Shown here in pieces: positions 14,756 through 22,488 of a DNA stretch of 23,568 nt. Source of the DNA: JANQPA01 sp964628385 (lineage in GTDB: Bacteria > Bacteroidota > Bacteroidia > Chitinophagales > Saprospiraceae); the NCBI GenBank assembly GCA_964628385.1, contig CAZVOD010000078.1:1-23568 (forward strand), read 5' to 3'. Within the stretch, counting starts at the first letter, position 1. The number at the start of each line of letters is the position of its first letter. The translations under genes were made by a program, and so were the position numbers. Below the pieces are notes generated by a model. It made no database searches. It was not told where the DNA came from and was given only the letters and a program-made list of their open reading frames with translations.

Positions 14756-15685
14756 ATGAAATACAATAAAATCACTCAAATTTCCTTTATCGTGCTATTG
14801 GCTTTGTGCTGCCAAATCACTAATGCACAGCCTATTAATCGAATTAAGATTAAGAAAGATCAGCTTCAGGAATTTCTGGAATACGATGAAAATCGAATTC
14901 CACTGATCAGTGCACACCGTGGCGGTAGAAATATTGAGTATTTTCCAGAAAACTCCATAGAAGTTTTTCAGTATACCATTCAGCGCACCCCTGCCATGAT
15001 AGAATGCGATGTGAACATGTCAAAAGACAGCATGCTTCTTCTAATGCATGATAATTCAGTAGACCGAACCACCACCGGCACCGGAAAAGTCAAAGAGCTA
15101 ACCTGGAGCTATTTGAAAAGCCTGTATTTGAAAGATGATTTTGGGAATAAAACGAATTTCACGATTCCAACTTTTGATGAAGTATTAAAATGGGCCAGGA
15201 AAAAAGTACTACTTTCTGTTGATGTTAAGCGGGGAGTTCCATTTAAAAAGGTAATTGAATGGATTGAAAAAAGAAAAATGGAAGATTATGTTGTAGTCAT
15301 TACCTATAATTTGGAAGATGCTCAGACGGTACATGCCCTGAATTCGGATTTGATGATATCTGTGAGCATCAGAAATGAATTTGAACTTAATAAAGCGCTG
15401 GAAGGTGGTATCCCAGCGGAGAATATTGTGGCCTTCACCGGCACACGAGACTTGAAGCCAGATTTATACCAAAAGCTTCATGCGTTGGGTATACCTACTA
15501 TTGTTGGCACTATGGGCAACCTAGATAATAAAGCCAAAGCCAATGGAGACGACCTATACAGAGAAATAATTCAACAAGGTGGTGACATCATAGCGACCGA
15601 TCGCCCGGTAGAAGCCGCCCGAGCTATTCGCCCACTAATTGATATGGATAGCCCCAGAGCTAATAGCCTGAAGGTGAATTGGTGA
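14756..15685 (+). CDS. Secreted glycerophosphodiester phosphodiesterase family protein
   Basis: The protein has 309 residues. The signal peptide (about 1-24: basic start, FIVLLALCCQ core, ITNAQ end) exports it to the periplasm or beyond. The GDPD TIM-barrel motifs are intact: SAHRGG (His54, Arg55), FPENS at about 63-67, IECDV (Glu83, Asp85, metal ligands) and LMHDN (His98, Asp99), followed by VDRTTTGTG. The family hydrolyses glycerophosphodiesters to sn-glycerol 3-phosphate and an alcohol. In periplasmic members this supports phosphate and glycerol scavenging. The C-terminal IATDRPVEAARAI segment is also family-typical. The gene lies 35 bp after the receptor terminator, so it needs its own promoter or read-through. 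Its end is close to the convergent ctlX. Confidence 0.92.
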   Translation: MKYNKITQISFIVLLALCCQITNAQPINRIKIKKDQLQEFLEYDENRIPLISAHRGGRNIEYFPENSIEVFQYTIQRTPAMIECDVNMSKDSMLLLMHDNSVDRTTTGTGKVKELTWSYLKSLYLKDDFGNKTNFTIPTFDEVLKWARKKVLLSVDVKRGVPFKKVIEWIEKRKMEDYVVVITYNLEDAQTVHALNSDLMISVSIRNEFELNKALEGGIPAENIVAFTGTRDLKPDLYQKLHALGIPTIVGTMGNLDNKAKANGDDLYREIIQQGGDIIATDRPVEAARAIRPLIDMDSPRANSLKVNW

Positions 15686-15720
15686 GGAGGATAATGTAGG
15701 TAAGCTCCATTTTCCCTTTC

Positions 15721-16641
15721 TCAAAACACCTCAGCCATCATACACCGTACACTACCCCCGCCGAAAGTTTCAATGGTTGGGATAGCAGCTGATAACAAGT
15801 GGGTATGTCTTCTAAGGCCTTCAACCTGAGCTTGTTGTAAGGACTCAAGGGCCGTTTGGGACATAACCAGGAAGGTTTCTTCATTTTTATTTTTGACTTG
15901 CAGCATATTTCCGGCAAAAGCCCTGACTTGTTGCATAGTGATCTCAAAAACTGTTTTCCCCGTTTCCTGAAATATTTTCAATAAGGCTTTTTGTTCTTCA
16001 GGTGCCCGAATACTTTCCAGGCAAACAACAACAAAATCAATTCCAAGTGCCATCATCACATTCGTGTGGTAGATGGGCTTGGCATTTTCGTCAACTGCAT
16101 TGAAAAAGACCTTTTGGTAGCCCATTATCCGGCAAAACTCGTCCAGGACGATTTCCTGAGTCCTTTCACTCTTCGAAGCATAAGCAATTTTGTGTATACG
16201 ATCCAGCACCAGACTCCCGGTACCCTCCAAGAACTTATTTTGTGCTTCAAAACCATCTAATTTGTGCCAGGATTTTATGTAAAATAGCTCCTGGATCTGT
16301 TCTATCATGTCCAGTCGCTTTTCTGATCGCCGAATCGGGGAAAACATAGGGTAGGTAATTATTTGTCCCCCCAGATGAAAACTGATCCAATTATTGGGAA
16401 AAACGGCATCCGGCGTGTCCGGCTCGAAAGTATCATGAAAAGTAATAACATCTGCTCCCCTTCCAATAAGCGTTTTCACCAAATTGTCAAACTCCTGCTC
16501 GGCCCGGGCCTGTCTTTGTAATTCAGAAAGACTGGAATCAAAAGACTGGAAAGCATTATCGGCTGCCGTTTGTGGATTGTATCCAAAACGAGCCGGACGC
16601 ACCATCAATAACGTATCTGTAACCTGATCAATTAAAGGCAT
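15721..16641 (-). CDS. ctlX: Citrulline utilisation hydrolase CtlX (amidinotransferase superfamily)
   Basis: The protein is 306 residues from the ATG at 16641. A longer frame to a TTG at 16689 would add 16 hydrophobic residues and overlap the upstream gene, so it is not preferred. The start TLLMVRPARFGYNPQTAADN is diagnostic for CtlX. Catalytic-type residues of the guanidine-modifying superfamily are present: FPNNW (83-85 region, after Asp77), EGTGS (Glu139), YHTNVMM (His192) and GGGSVRCMMAE (Cys300 as nucleophile). CtlX is proposed to hydrolyse citrulline to ornithine, ammonia and carbon dioxide, recovering carbon and nitrogen. It follows the putative queuosine-precursor transporter by 44 bp on the same strand, though no functional link is known. 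Confidence 0.85.
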   Translation of the reverse strand: MPLIDQVTDTLLMVRPARFGYNPQTAADNAFQSFDSSLSELQRQARAEQEFDNLVKTLIGRGADVITFHDTFEPDTPDAVFPNNWISFHLGGQIITYPMFSPIRRSEKRLDMIEQIQELFYIKSWHKLDGFEAQNKFLEGTGSLVLDRIHKIAYASKSERTQEIVLDEFCRIMGYQKVFFNAVDENAKPIYHTNVMMALGIDFVVVCLESIRAPEEQKALLKIFQETGKTVFEITMQQVRAFAGNMLQVKNKNEETFLVMSQTALESLQQAQVEGLRRHTHLLSAAIPTIETFGGGSVRCMMAEVF

Positions 16642-16685
16642 GCTGATTGTATAAATTCGCAAAACCGGAAAATAGTAAAAAAGAA

Positions 16686-17567
16686 TCAATTCCAGTCGGC
16701 AGCGGCTTCCTTCATCTGATGCGCTACCTCATGACCAAGGTAGCCATCAATAAAGTTATGAGCAATATACAGCAAAGGAGTAAGGATGACAGCCATAGAA
16801 AATTTGTAGGTATAATTGATAGTTCCCACCGCTAGTAGCATAGACCAGGACCACGGCGTAAGCCCATCTATCAGGCCTAATTCAGGACCGATCTTAAAAG
16901 CAACATACAACACGATGAAGCTATCAATAAGCTGGGAAATTACAGTAGAGCCTGTTGCTCTCAGCCATATTTTTCCCTCGCCGGTTATTTTTTTGATATT
17001 GTGAAAAACGATTACATCAATCAACTGACCAACCATGAAGGCCATGATCGATCCAATGATAATGAGTAAACCCTGACCCAAAACTGCCGAAAAAGCCGCT
17101 TGCATATTGGGCACTCCCTGTTCAGCATTTTGAACAATCCACCAATCGGCCGGCACCAGAGCTATAGCAGCGAATATCATCAGGAAAGCATAGGAGATAA
17201 GCCCTACTGTTAGTAAGGAAAGCAAACGTATACCTCGTTTTCCATAGTATTCATTAATGACATCAGTCATCACAAAGACGATAGGCCAAAGCAGGACACC
17301 CGCTGAAAACATCAGCGCTCCTTCCTGACCGAAAAGGTTAAAATTCAGCCGCTCCAGGCCCAGGGTATCCTCAAGGGCGAAAATTTTCACCCCTATAAAT
17401 TCTGCTACCAGTGCATTGGCAACAAAAAAGCCACCAAGAATAATGAACAACCGGGCTGCTTTGTTAGATACTACATCAAAAACCTGGCGCTCTTGCCGGC
17501 TTTCTACTACAGTAGCTTCTGCCTCCTGGCTTTCTACATATACTTTTTCTCCTGAATTTTTATTCAT
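16686..17567 (-). CDS. Putative queuosine precursor transporter (YhhQ/DUF165 family)
   Basis: The protein has 293 residues. A hydrophilic N-terminal tail (about 1-38) is followed by about six membrane segments (about 40-60, 84-104, 115-137, 160-185, 207-228, 240-270). The family signatures are TDVINEYYG at 101-109 and STVISQLIDS at 207-216. YhhQ-type carriers import preQ0 or preQ1 across the inner membrane for queuosine tRNA modification; substrate assignment here rests on family membership. The C-terminal region has a NFIDGYLGHEVAHQMKE tail. It is likely first in a two-gene minus-strand unit with ctlX. The N-terminal tail of about 38 residues is longer than in typical members. Confidence 0.85.
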   Translation of the reverse strand: MNKNSGEKVYVESQEAEATVVESRQERQVFDVVSNKAARLFIILGGFFVANALVAEFIGVKIFALEDTLGLERLNFNLFGQEGALMFSAGVLLWPIVFVMTDVINEYYGKRGIRLLSLLTVGLISYAFLMIFAAIALVPADWWIVQNAEQGVPNMQAAFSAVLGQGLLIIIGSIMAFMVGQLIDVIVFHNIKKITGEGKIWLRATGSTVISQLIDSFIVLYVAFKIGPELGLIDGLTPWSWSMLLAVGTINYTYKFSMAVILTPLLYIAHNFIDGYLGHEVAHQMKEAAADWN

Positions 17568-17721
17568 GCCTGATTATTATGCCTTTGTCTGTAACGGACT
17601 CATCCAATTAGCTTCTAACAAGAAGTTAGTACATAAAATGACTTTTGCTCCTTTCTTGTTTACCAAAAAAAGCAATCAATTGGTTTGAAAAAAGAAAAAT
17701 CCATTTTTAACCTAAAAGAAA

Positions 17722-17747
17722 CCGGCCAATTTCAGAATATTGGCCGG
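17722..17747 (-). terminator. Strong hairpin, terminator-like on the minus strand
   Basis: CCGGCCAAT (17722-17730) and ATTGGCCGG (17739-17747) are perfect reverse complements around an 8-base loop. On the minus strand the hairpin is followed by GGTTTCTTTTAGG, T-rich but interrupted. It sits 45 bp beyond the stop of the minus-strand remnant at 17792, where a terminator for that lost gene would be expected. Confidence 0.55.
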
Positions 17748-17791
17748 CCGGAAAACACGATAGTTTAGGGTTGCTGAAATTAATAGCGTTT

Positions 17792-17983
17792 TTAATTCCT
17801 GATGAGAAGGGTAAAACCAACGCCAAAATTGAACGAATGACCATTTCCATCTCCAATGGGGGCGTTGAGACCTATTGAGGTGGTATTTCTGACCCGTTTT
17901 GATAGACTTCTTGGGGGATTGGGGTTCATCCTATTTTGTAATTCACCGTCTTGAGTGAACCTTTGGCTGGGAAGGGTATGTTT
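17792..17983 (-). pseudogene. Remnant of the C-terminus of an outer-membrane-type protein
   Basis: On the minus strand an open frame runs from just after a stop codon (17984-17986) to TAA at 17792-17794. An ATG at 17929 would give 45 residues. The last part (TSIGLNAPIGDGNG, then HSFNFGVGFTLLIRN) has the alternating aromatic and glycine pattern of terminal beta-barrel strands. No start, signal peptide or upstream part remains, and a terminator-like hairpin follows. The simplest reading is the tail of a deleted outer-membrane protein gene. A functional 45-residue peptide is possible but less likely. Confidence 0.4.
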
Positions 17984-18019
17984 TTAGGATAGAATACAGA
18001 TTCAACCAACCAACCATTT

Positions 18020-18370
18020 ATGAGCAAAAAAAATAAGAATAATCGACAGGGCATTGTTTTTTCAACCGATCCGGATTTTGAATACAACTATGATGATGGA
18101 CAAGAGGGAGAAACCCTAGAACCATCAAAGCAAAACCTCCGGGTATTAATTGATCGAAAAAAGAGAAAAGGAAAGGAAGTTACCCTCGTAACAGGCTTTG
18201 TAGGCAGTGAGGATGACCTCAAAGACCTCGGCAAACTGCTAAAGACCAAATGCGGTGTTGGAGGTTCGGTAAAGGAAGGAGAAATTCTTGTACAGGGTAA
18301 TCACCGGGATAAGGTAGTAGAAATCCTCAAAGATCAGGGGTATACAAAAACAAAAAAGTCCGGTGGCTAA
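18020..18370 (+). CDS. SUI1/YciH-family translation initiation factor homologue
   Basis: The protein has 116 residues. A charged N-terminus (about 1-35) is followed by a eIF1/SUI1 domain at about 38-108. LRVLIDRKKRKGKEVTLVTG (40-59) is the first strand and basic loop, LGKLLKTKCGVGGSVKEG (70-87) is the core helix and turn, and ILVQGNHRDKVVEIL (89-103) is the last strand and helix. The bacterial homologue YciH is thought to influence start-site fidelity or act as a translation repressor under stress; its role is not settled. It converges on the Hsp15-like gene, with a hairpin between them. Confidence 0.92.
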   Translation: MSKKNKNNRQGIVFSTDPDFEYNYDDGQEGETLEPSKQNLRVLIDRKKRKGKEVTLVTGFVGSEDDLKDLGKLLKTKCGVGGSVKEGEILVQGNHRDKVVEILKDQGYTKTKKSGG

Positions 18371-18396
18371 AGGCAGGTAGAAACAACAAGACGAGG

Positions 18397-18428
18397 GCAT
18401 CGAATAAGGCCAGCACAGTATTCGACGC
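18397..18428. terminator. Hairpin between convergent genes, possible bidirectional terminator
   Basis: GCATCGAATA (18397-18406) and TATTCGACGC (18419-18428) form a 10-position stem with one A-C mismatch around a 12-base loop. It lies between the stops of the convergent SUI1 and Hsp15-like genes. No strong T-tract follows on either side, so it may terminate weakly. Confidence 0.4.
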
Positions 18429-18443
18429 TCCGTATTTTGGATT

Positions 18444-18830
18444 TTACCATTTTCCTTTGTAGCGTTCTATTCTGCGGCGATCTCGTTTGGTAGGTCTTCC
18501 GGCTCCTTTCTCTCTAATTTCAGTCCGGCCTTTTCCTACAAACCAATCCTGGAATTTATTGAGTTCTTCTTCCGGGGTAAGATCTTTGTAACAGGTTGCA
18601 GCTATAGGGGCTCCTACCCTTTTTTGTATGAGTTTAAGCACTTTGAACTCCATGTTAAACCCCTCTTTTTTTACCTGTAAAATTTCTCCTCCACTGATTG
18701 TATGAGAGGGTTTGAGAGGAACGCCATCTATTTTTACTTTGCCGCCTTTGCAAGCATCAGTAGCTATGGTACGCGATTTAAAAATACGTACGCTCCACAA
18801 CCATTTATCTACTCTAACTTTATCCAGCAT
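18444..18830 (-). CDS. Hsp15-like RNA-binding S4 domain protein
   Basis: The protein has 128 residues from the ATG at 18830. A TTG two codons earlier is less likely. The S4 domain covers about residues 4-60: VRVDKWLWSVRIFKSRT at the start, ACKGGKVKIDGVPLKPS in the middle and GGEILQVKK at the end. This is typical of Hsp15 (HslR), which binds 50S subunits carrying a stalled nascent chain and helps their recycling. The C-terminus is basic (GRPTKRDRRRIERYKGKW), also a family feature. It is 81 bp downstream of the polyphosphate kinase gene on the same strand and could share its transcript. Confidence 0.9.
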   Translation of the reverse strand: MLDKVRVDKWLWSVRIFKSRTIATDACKGGKVKIDGVPLKPSHTISGGEILQVKKEGFNMEFKVLKLIQKRVGAPIAATCYKDLTPEEELNKFQDWFVGKGRTEIREKGAGRPTKRDRRRIERYKGKW

Positions 18831-18911
18831 AATCAAAAAATTATTCCGTAAATCTTTAGACTCTTAATATACGATAATAGCGATGATGATTGATTCAGTA
18901 TTTTGCAATAA

Positions 18912-19649
18912 TTACAGTTCCAGGGGCGGATATTTCAAATCCATTGCTTCAAGCGTTTCCACGACAATTTTGGCAATACAGTAATTCCGATACCAGCGAT
19001 CATCCACAGGTATGATATGCCAGGGAATTTCAGACTGATTGAAAACCTTTTCGTAGGCTTTCATGTAGTCATCCCATCGTTTGCGTTCTTCCCAATCACC
19101 TGAATTATGCTTCCAGTGTTTATCATATTCATCTATACGCTCACGCAATTCTTCTTCTTGTTGTTTGTAGGAAATATGTAAGTAAAACTTCAGGATGGTA
19201 GTATTGGCATCGTACTGCAAAAGCCTTTCAAAGGCATTGATCGACTGAATACGCTGTTCTACATGTGCTTCATCAATCCAGCCGTGTACAGCCTGGATCA
19301 GCACATCCTCATAGTGAGAGCGATTAAATACCTGTATCATTCCCTTTTCGGGGGTGTGTTTATGAACCCGCCACAGAAAGTCATGGGCCAGTTCTTCATC
19401 AGTAGGCTTTTTAAAGGACTTTACTTGTATGCCTGCCGGATGACATTCTTTAAAAACTTTTTCGGTAGCCCCATCCTTACCACTGGCATCCATTCCCTGA
19501 TAAACGATCAAAAGACTCCTCTTTTTTTCGGCATATAATACTTCCTGAAGCTCGCCTATCCTGTCGGCCCATTCTTTCGCCTGATCTTCAGCTTGTTCTT
19601 CCCTGAGCTCTGCCGGCGCTTTTGTATCGTAATCTGATAATCGAATCAT
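18912..19649 (-). CDS. Polyphosphate kinase 2 family protein
   Basis: The protein has 245 residues. The PPK2 core contains the Walker A loop GMDASGKDGA at 52-61 and GIQVKSFKKPTDEELAHDFLWR (about 73-94), which carries the conserved basic and acidic residues of the lid and base. The Walker B-like VFNRSHYEDVL at 107-117 is followed by the C-terminal helix with WHIIPVDDRWYRNY. PPK2 enzymes transfer phosphate between polyphosphate and nucleotides (ADP/GDP or AMP depending on class). The class cannot be set from sequence alone. The start ATG shares one base with the stop of the preceding DUF58 gene (TAATG), implying translational coupling. Confidence 0.93.
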   Translation of the reverse strand: MIRLSDYDTKAPAELREEQAEDQAKEWADRIGELQEVLYAEKKRSLLIVYQGMDASGKDGATEKVFKECHPAGIQVKSFKKPTDEELAHDFLWRVHKHTPEKGMIQVFNRSHYEDVLIQAVHGWIDEAHVEQRIQSINAFERLLQYDANTTILKFYLHISYKQQEEELRERIDEYDKHWKHNSGDWEERKRWDDYMKAYEKVFNQSEIPWHIIPVDDRWYRNYCIAKIVVETLEAMDLKYPPLEL

Positions 19650-20575
19650 TACAACATTTTACTTCTCTTTACTAAATACGATTGCAACACGGGCCGGAAA
19701 CCTTCGTTAATATCCGCTTCCACAAAATCAATCCGATATTGTAAACAGCGCATTTTCAGATCATTCTTAAAGCTGTTCATCTGTTTGATGTAATTATCTT
19801 TAACCTGATTGGGTTGCAATTTGACCTTTTCCCCTGTTTCCATATCCACAAACAAATACGGACGGTTATCGAATTCAAAATCCAGCTCTTTGGATTTGTC
19901 CACTACATGAAACAATACCACTTCGTGCTTATTGTGCTTTAGGTGTTGGAGAGCCGAAAAAAGCTGCTCAGTAGAATCTTTTTGCTCAAACATATCACTG
20001 AAAATAATAACCAGCGAACGACGGTGAATGCTTTCTGCTATCTGATGAAGCGATTGTGCAGCAGCGGTAGCTTTATTGCGTTCCGGATTTTTTATAACTT
20101 CGTCTAGATGGGTGAGCATTAGCCGGTAATGAGAGGTACTACTTTTACACCTGGCGTGAGTTTTTATTTCATCATCAAAAATACTCAATCCGAATGCGTC
20201 CCTTTGTTTTTTCAACAAATTCATAATGGCAGCAGCAGAAAGAGCAGAAAAACGGAGCTTGTTGATATAGTTTTTAGAAGTGCTGGTGACTTCCGGAAAG
20301 TACATAGAAGAAGAGACATCAATAATAATTTGGCATCGGAGGTTCGTTTCTTCCTCGTACCGTTTTGTAAAAAGCTTATTAGTACGAGCGAAGACCTTCC
20401 AATCTACATTTTTGGTAGATTCTCCCTGGTTGTAAAGGCGATGCTCTGCAAACTCTACGGAAAAACCATGGAACGGACTTTTGTGCAACCCGATTATAAA
20501 ACCTTCTACCACTTGCTTGGCCAGTAATTCCAAATTGCCGATGGTACGTACCTGCTGTTCTTCTAAAAAATCCAT
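19649..20575 (-). CDS. DUF58 family protein with a von Willebrand A-like domain
   Basis: The protein has 308 residues with no signal peptide or membrane helix. The DUF58 signature region DWKVFARTNKLFTKRYEEET (about 58-77) leads into a VWA-like fold with the MIDAS motif DVSSSM (Asp86, Ser88, Ser90) after a CQIIID strand. A VIIFSDMFE segment at mid-protein is the next strand with an acidic turn. DUF58 proteins usually pair with MoxR AAA+ ATPases and VWA/BatA proteins; none is in this window. Here the partner is instead a PPK2 gene whose start overlaps the DUF58 stop by one base. The terminator after trxA lies upstream, so this is probably the first gene of its own transcript. Confidence 0.9.
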   Translation of the reverse strand: MDFLEEQQVRTIGNLELLAKQVVEGFIIGLHKSPFHGFSVEFAEHRLYNQGESTKNVDWKVFARTNKLFTKRYEEETNLRCQIIIDVSSSMYFPEVTSTSKNYINKLRFSALSAAAIMNLLKKQRDAFGLSIFDDEIKTHARCKSSTSHYRLMLTHLDEVIKNPERNKATAAAQSLHQIAESIHRRSLVIIFSDMFEQKDSTEQLFSALQHLKHNKHEVVLFHVVDKSKELDFEFDNRPYLFVDMETGEKVKLQPNQVKDNYIKQMNSFKNDLKMRCLQYRIDFVEADINEGFRPVLQSYLVKRSKML

Positions 20576-20604
20576 TTATACAGTTATTGATGATATTTAC
20601 TGAG

Positions 20605-20646
20605 AATAAAAAAGCTCTTACCGCAAATGTTTAACGGCAAGAGCTT
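20605..20646 (-). terminator. Rho-independent terminator of trxA
   Basis: On the minus strand AAGCTCTT pairs with AAGAGCTT (20639-20646 with 20612-20619), with an extra inner CCG/CGG pairing (20621-20623 and 20635-20637). The stem is followed by a T-rich run corresponding to the A-run at 20605-20613. It lies 27 bp past the trxA stop, and separates trxA from the DUF58-PPK2 genes. Confidence 0.88.
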
Positions 20647-20672
20647 AATCTAGTTATTTTTTCTCTAAAGTA

Positions 20673-20990
20673 CTATAAGTGCTCAGCAATTTTATCAGCA
20701 AGTGAAGCTTTGGTAGTTGTGCCTACATGCTTATGAACAATCTCGCCATCCTTCAAAATCAGAATGGTAGGAATGCTGCGAATACCGTATTTCATAGCTA
20801 CGTCAGGATTATCATCTACGTTTACTTTTCCGATCAGTGCTTTATCTTTCATTTCTTCTGAAAGTTCTTCGATAATGGGAGCGATCATACGACAAGGACC
20901 ACACCATTCAGCCCAGAAATCAATCACTTTTACACCAGATTGCTCAAGAGCTGTCTCCTGGAAGTTCGCATCCGTGAATTCAAATGCCAT
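20673..20990 (-). CDS. trxA: Thioredoxin
   Basis: A 105-residue thioredoxin reduces disulfides in the cytosol, using electrons from thioredoxin reductase. The active-site segment WAEWCGPC covers Cys30 and Cys33, and the cis-proline SIPT is at Pro74, followed by LILKDGEIV. The length and GIRSIPTILILKDG block are canonical, with no signal peptide. It has its own terminator and a candidate promoter (21061-21068), so it is likely monocistronic. Confidence 0.97.
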   Translation of the reverse strand: MAFEFTDANFQETALEQSGVKVIDFWAEWCGPCRMIAPIIEELSEEMKDKALIGKVNVDDNPDVAMKYGIRSIPTILILKDGEIVHKHVGTTTKASLADKIAEHL

Positions 20991-21060
20991 TTTGGATGAT
21001 TTTAATTTTGTTATAAAATTTAGATTTAAATACGTAACAAGACTTTGTATTTCTTAGTTT

Positions 21061-21068
21061 CAAATATA
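21061..21068 (-). promoter_or_regulatory. Candidate -7 box of the trxA promoter
   Basis: The minus strand reads TATATTTG, an exact TAnnTTTG match, 71 bases upstream of the trxA ATG. A 6-bp inverted repeat (ATGTCC at 21087-21092, GGACAT at 21099-21104) lies 19-36 bases further upstream, where the -33 region or an operator would be. No clear -33 TTG was seen. Confidence 0.45.
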
Positions 21069-21263
21069 AACAATCCTGTCTACGAAATGTCCATGTTGGG
21101 ACATCTATTTTTGGTTTTGCCGCTATGCAGCTACGAAAATGACAGTATGTTTAAAAGAATATGCGCTCTTCTACCGTTTTATTGGGCTAAAGATACAAAG
21201 CCGAAAACGGGTTATCCTGGAATAAGCATGCTTTCACACATCAAAATTTGAATTACTAAAGAT

Positions 21264-22340
21264 ATGACCCGACAAAAACTAATCTGGATCTTCTTAGGAA
21301 TTATTACACTTTTACTGCGTCAATTAGCGGCAGCTAACCCAAATATGGTCGAAAAATTTTATAGTCGTGGTTTATTTCTGGGAATACGCTGGAGTATTGA
21401 CTACTTGTTGGGATGGATGCCCTTTCCATTGATTTATCTATTTTTCACAGCTGTACTGGCCTATTTAATCTACGGGATTGTTGGGCTGAGGCGATCCACT
21501 CTTCCACTGCGGCAAAAATTGGTCAATAGCTTATTCTCTGTTTTGTCTTTTCTGGGAGGCCTGATATTCTTTTTCTTTTTCCTTTGGGGCTTTAATTATT
21601 CCAGAGTCTCTATTGCTCAACAACTTAACCTTAACCTCAAGCCTCTCACAGAAAAAGAGCTGAGGGAAGAGCTGGTATGGGCAAGCGAAAAGGTAGTAAA
21701 ATTGCGAGAGGAGCTCTCGCTTTACTACAGCCAAAACCCCTATGAGCTAGAATTACCACGGCATACCGAAAAGCATCTCCGTCAGGAGTTGGAAGACTGG
21801 TTAGAACGTCATAATTTTCCCACCATTGGTCGGGTACGTGGCCGTTGGCTATACCCTAAAGGAATTTTTCTGCACTTTAGCTCTGCCGGCCTATACTTTC
21901 CTTTTATTGGTGAAGGGCATATAGACGCCGGGTTGCATGTACTGGACCAGCCATCTACTATGGCTCATGAGCTAGCTCACGGCTATGGTTTTGCGGACGA
22001 AGGAACCTGTAATTTTCTTTCCTTTGTTGCTTGTGCCGACTCTGAAGAGCCCTTTTTCGCTTATTCTGCTTTTCTGAACCACTGGATCACCCTGGCAGCC
22101 AATTATCGACGGCTTCGACCAGATGATTATCAGGAAATTAGAGATATGCTTACAGAAACCAACCGAAAAGACATCGAAGCGATGTTTGCCTATCTGAGAA
22201 AATACCCTGATATCATGCCTAAATTCAGGTATTATGCCTACGATGCCTATCTCAAATCACAGGGCATCAAAGAAGGGATGCTCAACTATAACCGCGTCAT
22301 TATGATGGTCAGAGCCTGGCGAATGGCAAAAAGAAGCTAA
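21264..22340 (+). CDS. DUF3810 membrane protein with a zinc-metallopeptidase-type HELAH motif
   Basis: The protein has 358 residues and three hydrophobic segments near the N-terminus (about 5-23, 53-74, 90-110). A large soluble region follows. At residues 235-246 it has HELAHGYGFADE: His235, Glu236, His239 and Glu246 form the HExxH plus downstream Glu arrangement of gluzincin-like zinc peptidases. This suggests a membrane-anchored peptidase, though activity of DUF3810 proteins has not been established as far as I know. The N-terminal topology would put the catalytic region on one side of the inner membrane; I cannot tell which from sequence. It stands alone between trxA and the degraded region. 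Confidence 0.85.
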   Translation: MTRQKLIWIFLGIITLLLRQLAAANPNMVEKFYSRGLFLGIRWSIDYLLGWMPFPLIYLFFTAVLAYLIYGIVGLRRSTLPLRQKLVNSLFSVLSFLGGLIFFFFFLWGFNYSRVSIAQQLNLNLKPLTEKELREELVWASEKVVKLREELSLYYSQNPYELELPRHTEKHLRQELEDWLERHNFPTIGRVRGRWLYPKGIFLHFSSAGLYFPFIGEGHIDAGLHVLDQPSTMAHELAHGYGFADEGTCNFLSFVACADSEEPFFAYSAFLNHWITLAANYRRLRPDDYQEIRDMLTETNRKDIEAMFAYLRKYPDIMPKFRYYAYDAYLKSQGIKEGMLNYNRVIMMVRAWRMAKRS

Positions 22341-22488
22341 ATTATTGCCAATCGAACGAGCAAAGTGATATATCCTACGATTCCTTTCTTCCATCTGAAA
22401 ATTCAGAAAATTGGAGAATTCATAGGATCCTAATTTAGTTTATAAAATAAACTAGTTTGTGTTTGGACTAACAAATGCTAAAAAAGAA
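22341..22488. promoter_or_regulatory. Upstream region of the degraded operon with an inverted repeat
   Basis: The 148-bp spacer contains TAGTTTAT (22436-22443) and ATAAACTA (22447-22454), perfect reverse complements around AAA. It lies 34-53 bases before the pseudogene start, the position of an operator for a dimeric repressor. It probably controlled the now-decayed operon. No exact TAnnTTTG box was found; TAGTTTG (22453-22459) is one base short. Confidence 0.4.

Larger units (their letters stand above)
17568..18019. other. 452-bp intergenic region with gene debris
   Basis: The gap separates the divergent transporter and SUI1 genes. It holds a short minus-strand remnant (17792-17983), a minus-strand terminator-like hairpin after it (17722-17747), and a promoter region for the SUI1 gene with no exact TAnnTTTG box; TATGTTTT near 17977 comes closest. 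No RNA gene was recognised. Confidence 0.55.

Noticed and set aside
11254..15685. Polysaccharide utilisation locus (SusC/SusD)
   Set aside because: The receptor is Oar-like, no SusD-type lipoprotein or glycoside hydrolase is adjacent, and a strong terminator separates it from the next gene.
21045..21251. 68-codon plus-strand frame between trxA and the DUF3810 gene
   Set aside because: It overlaps the trxA promoter region, lacks a recognisable domain and has no promoter or start context; probably a chance frame.
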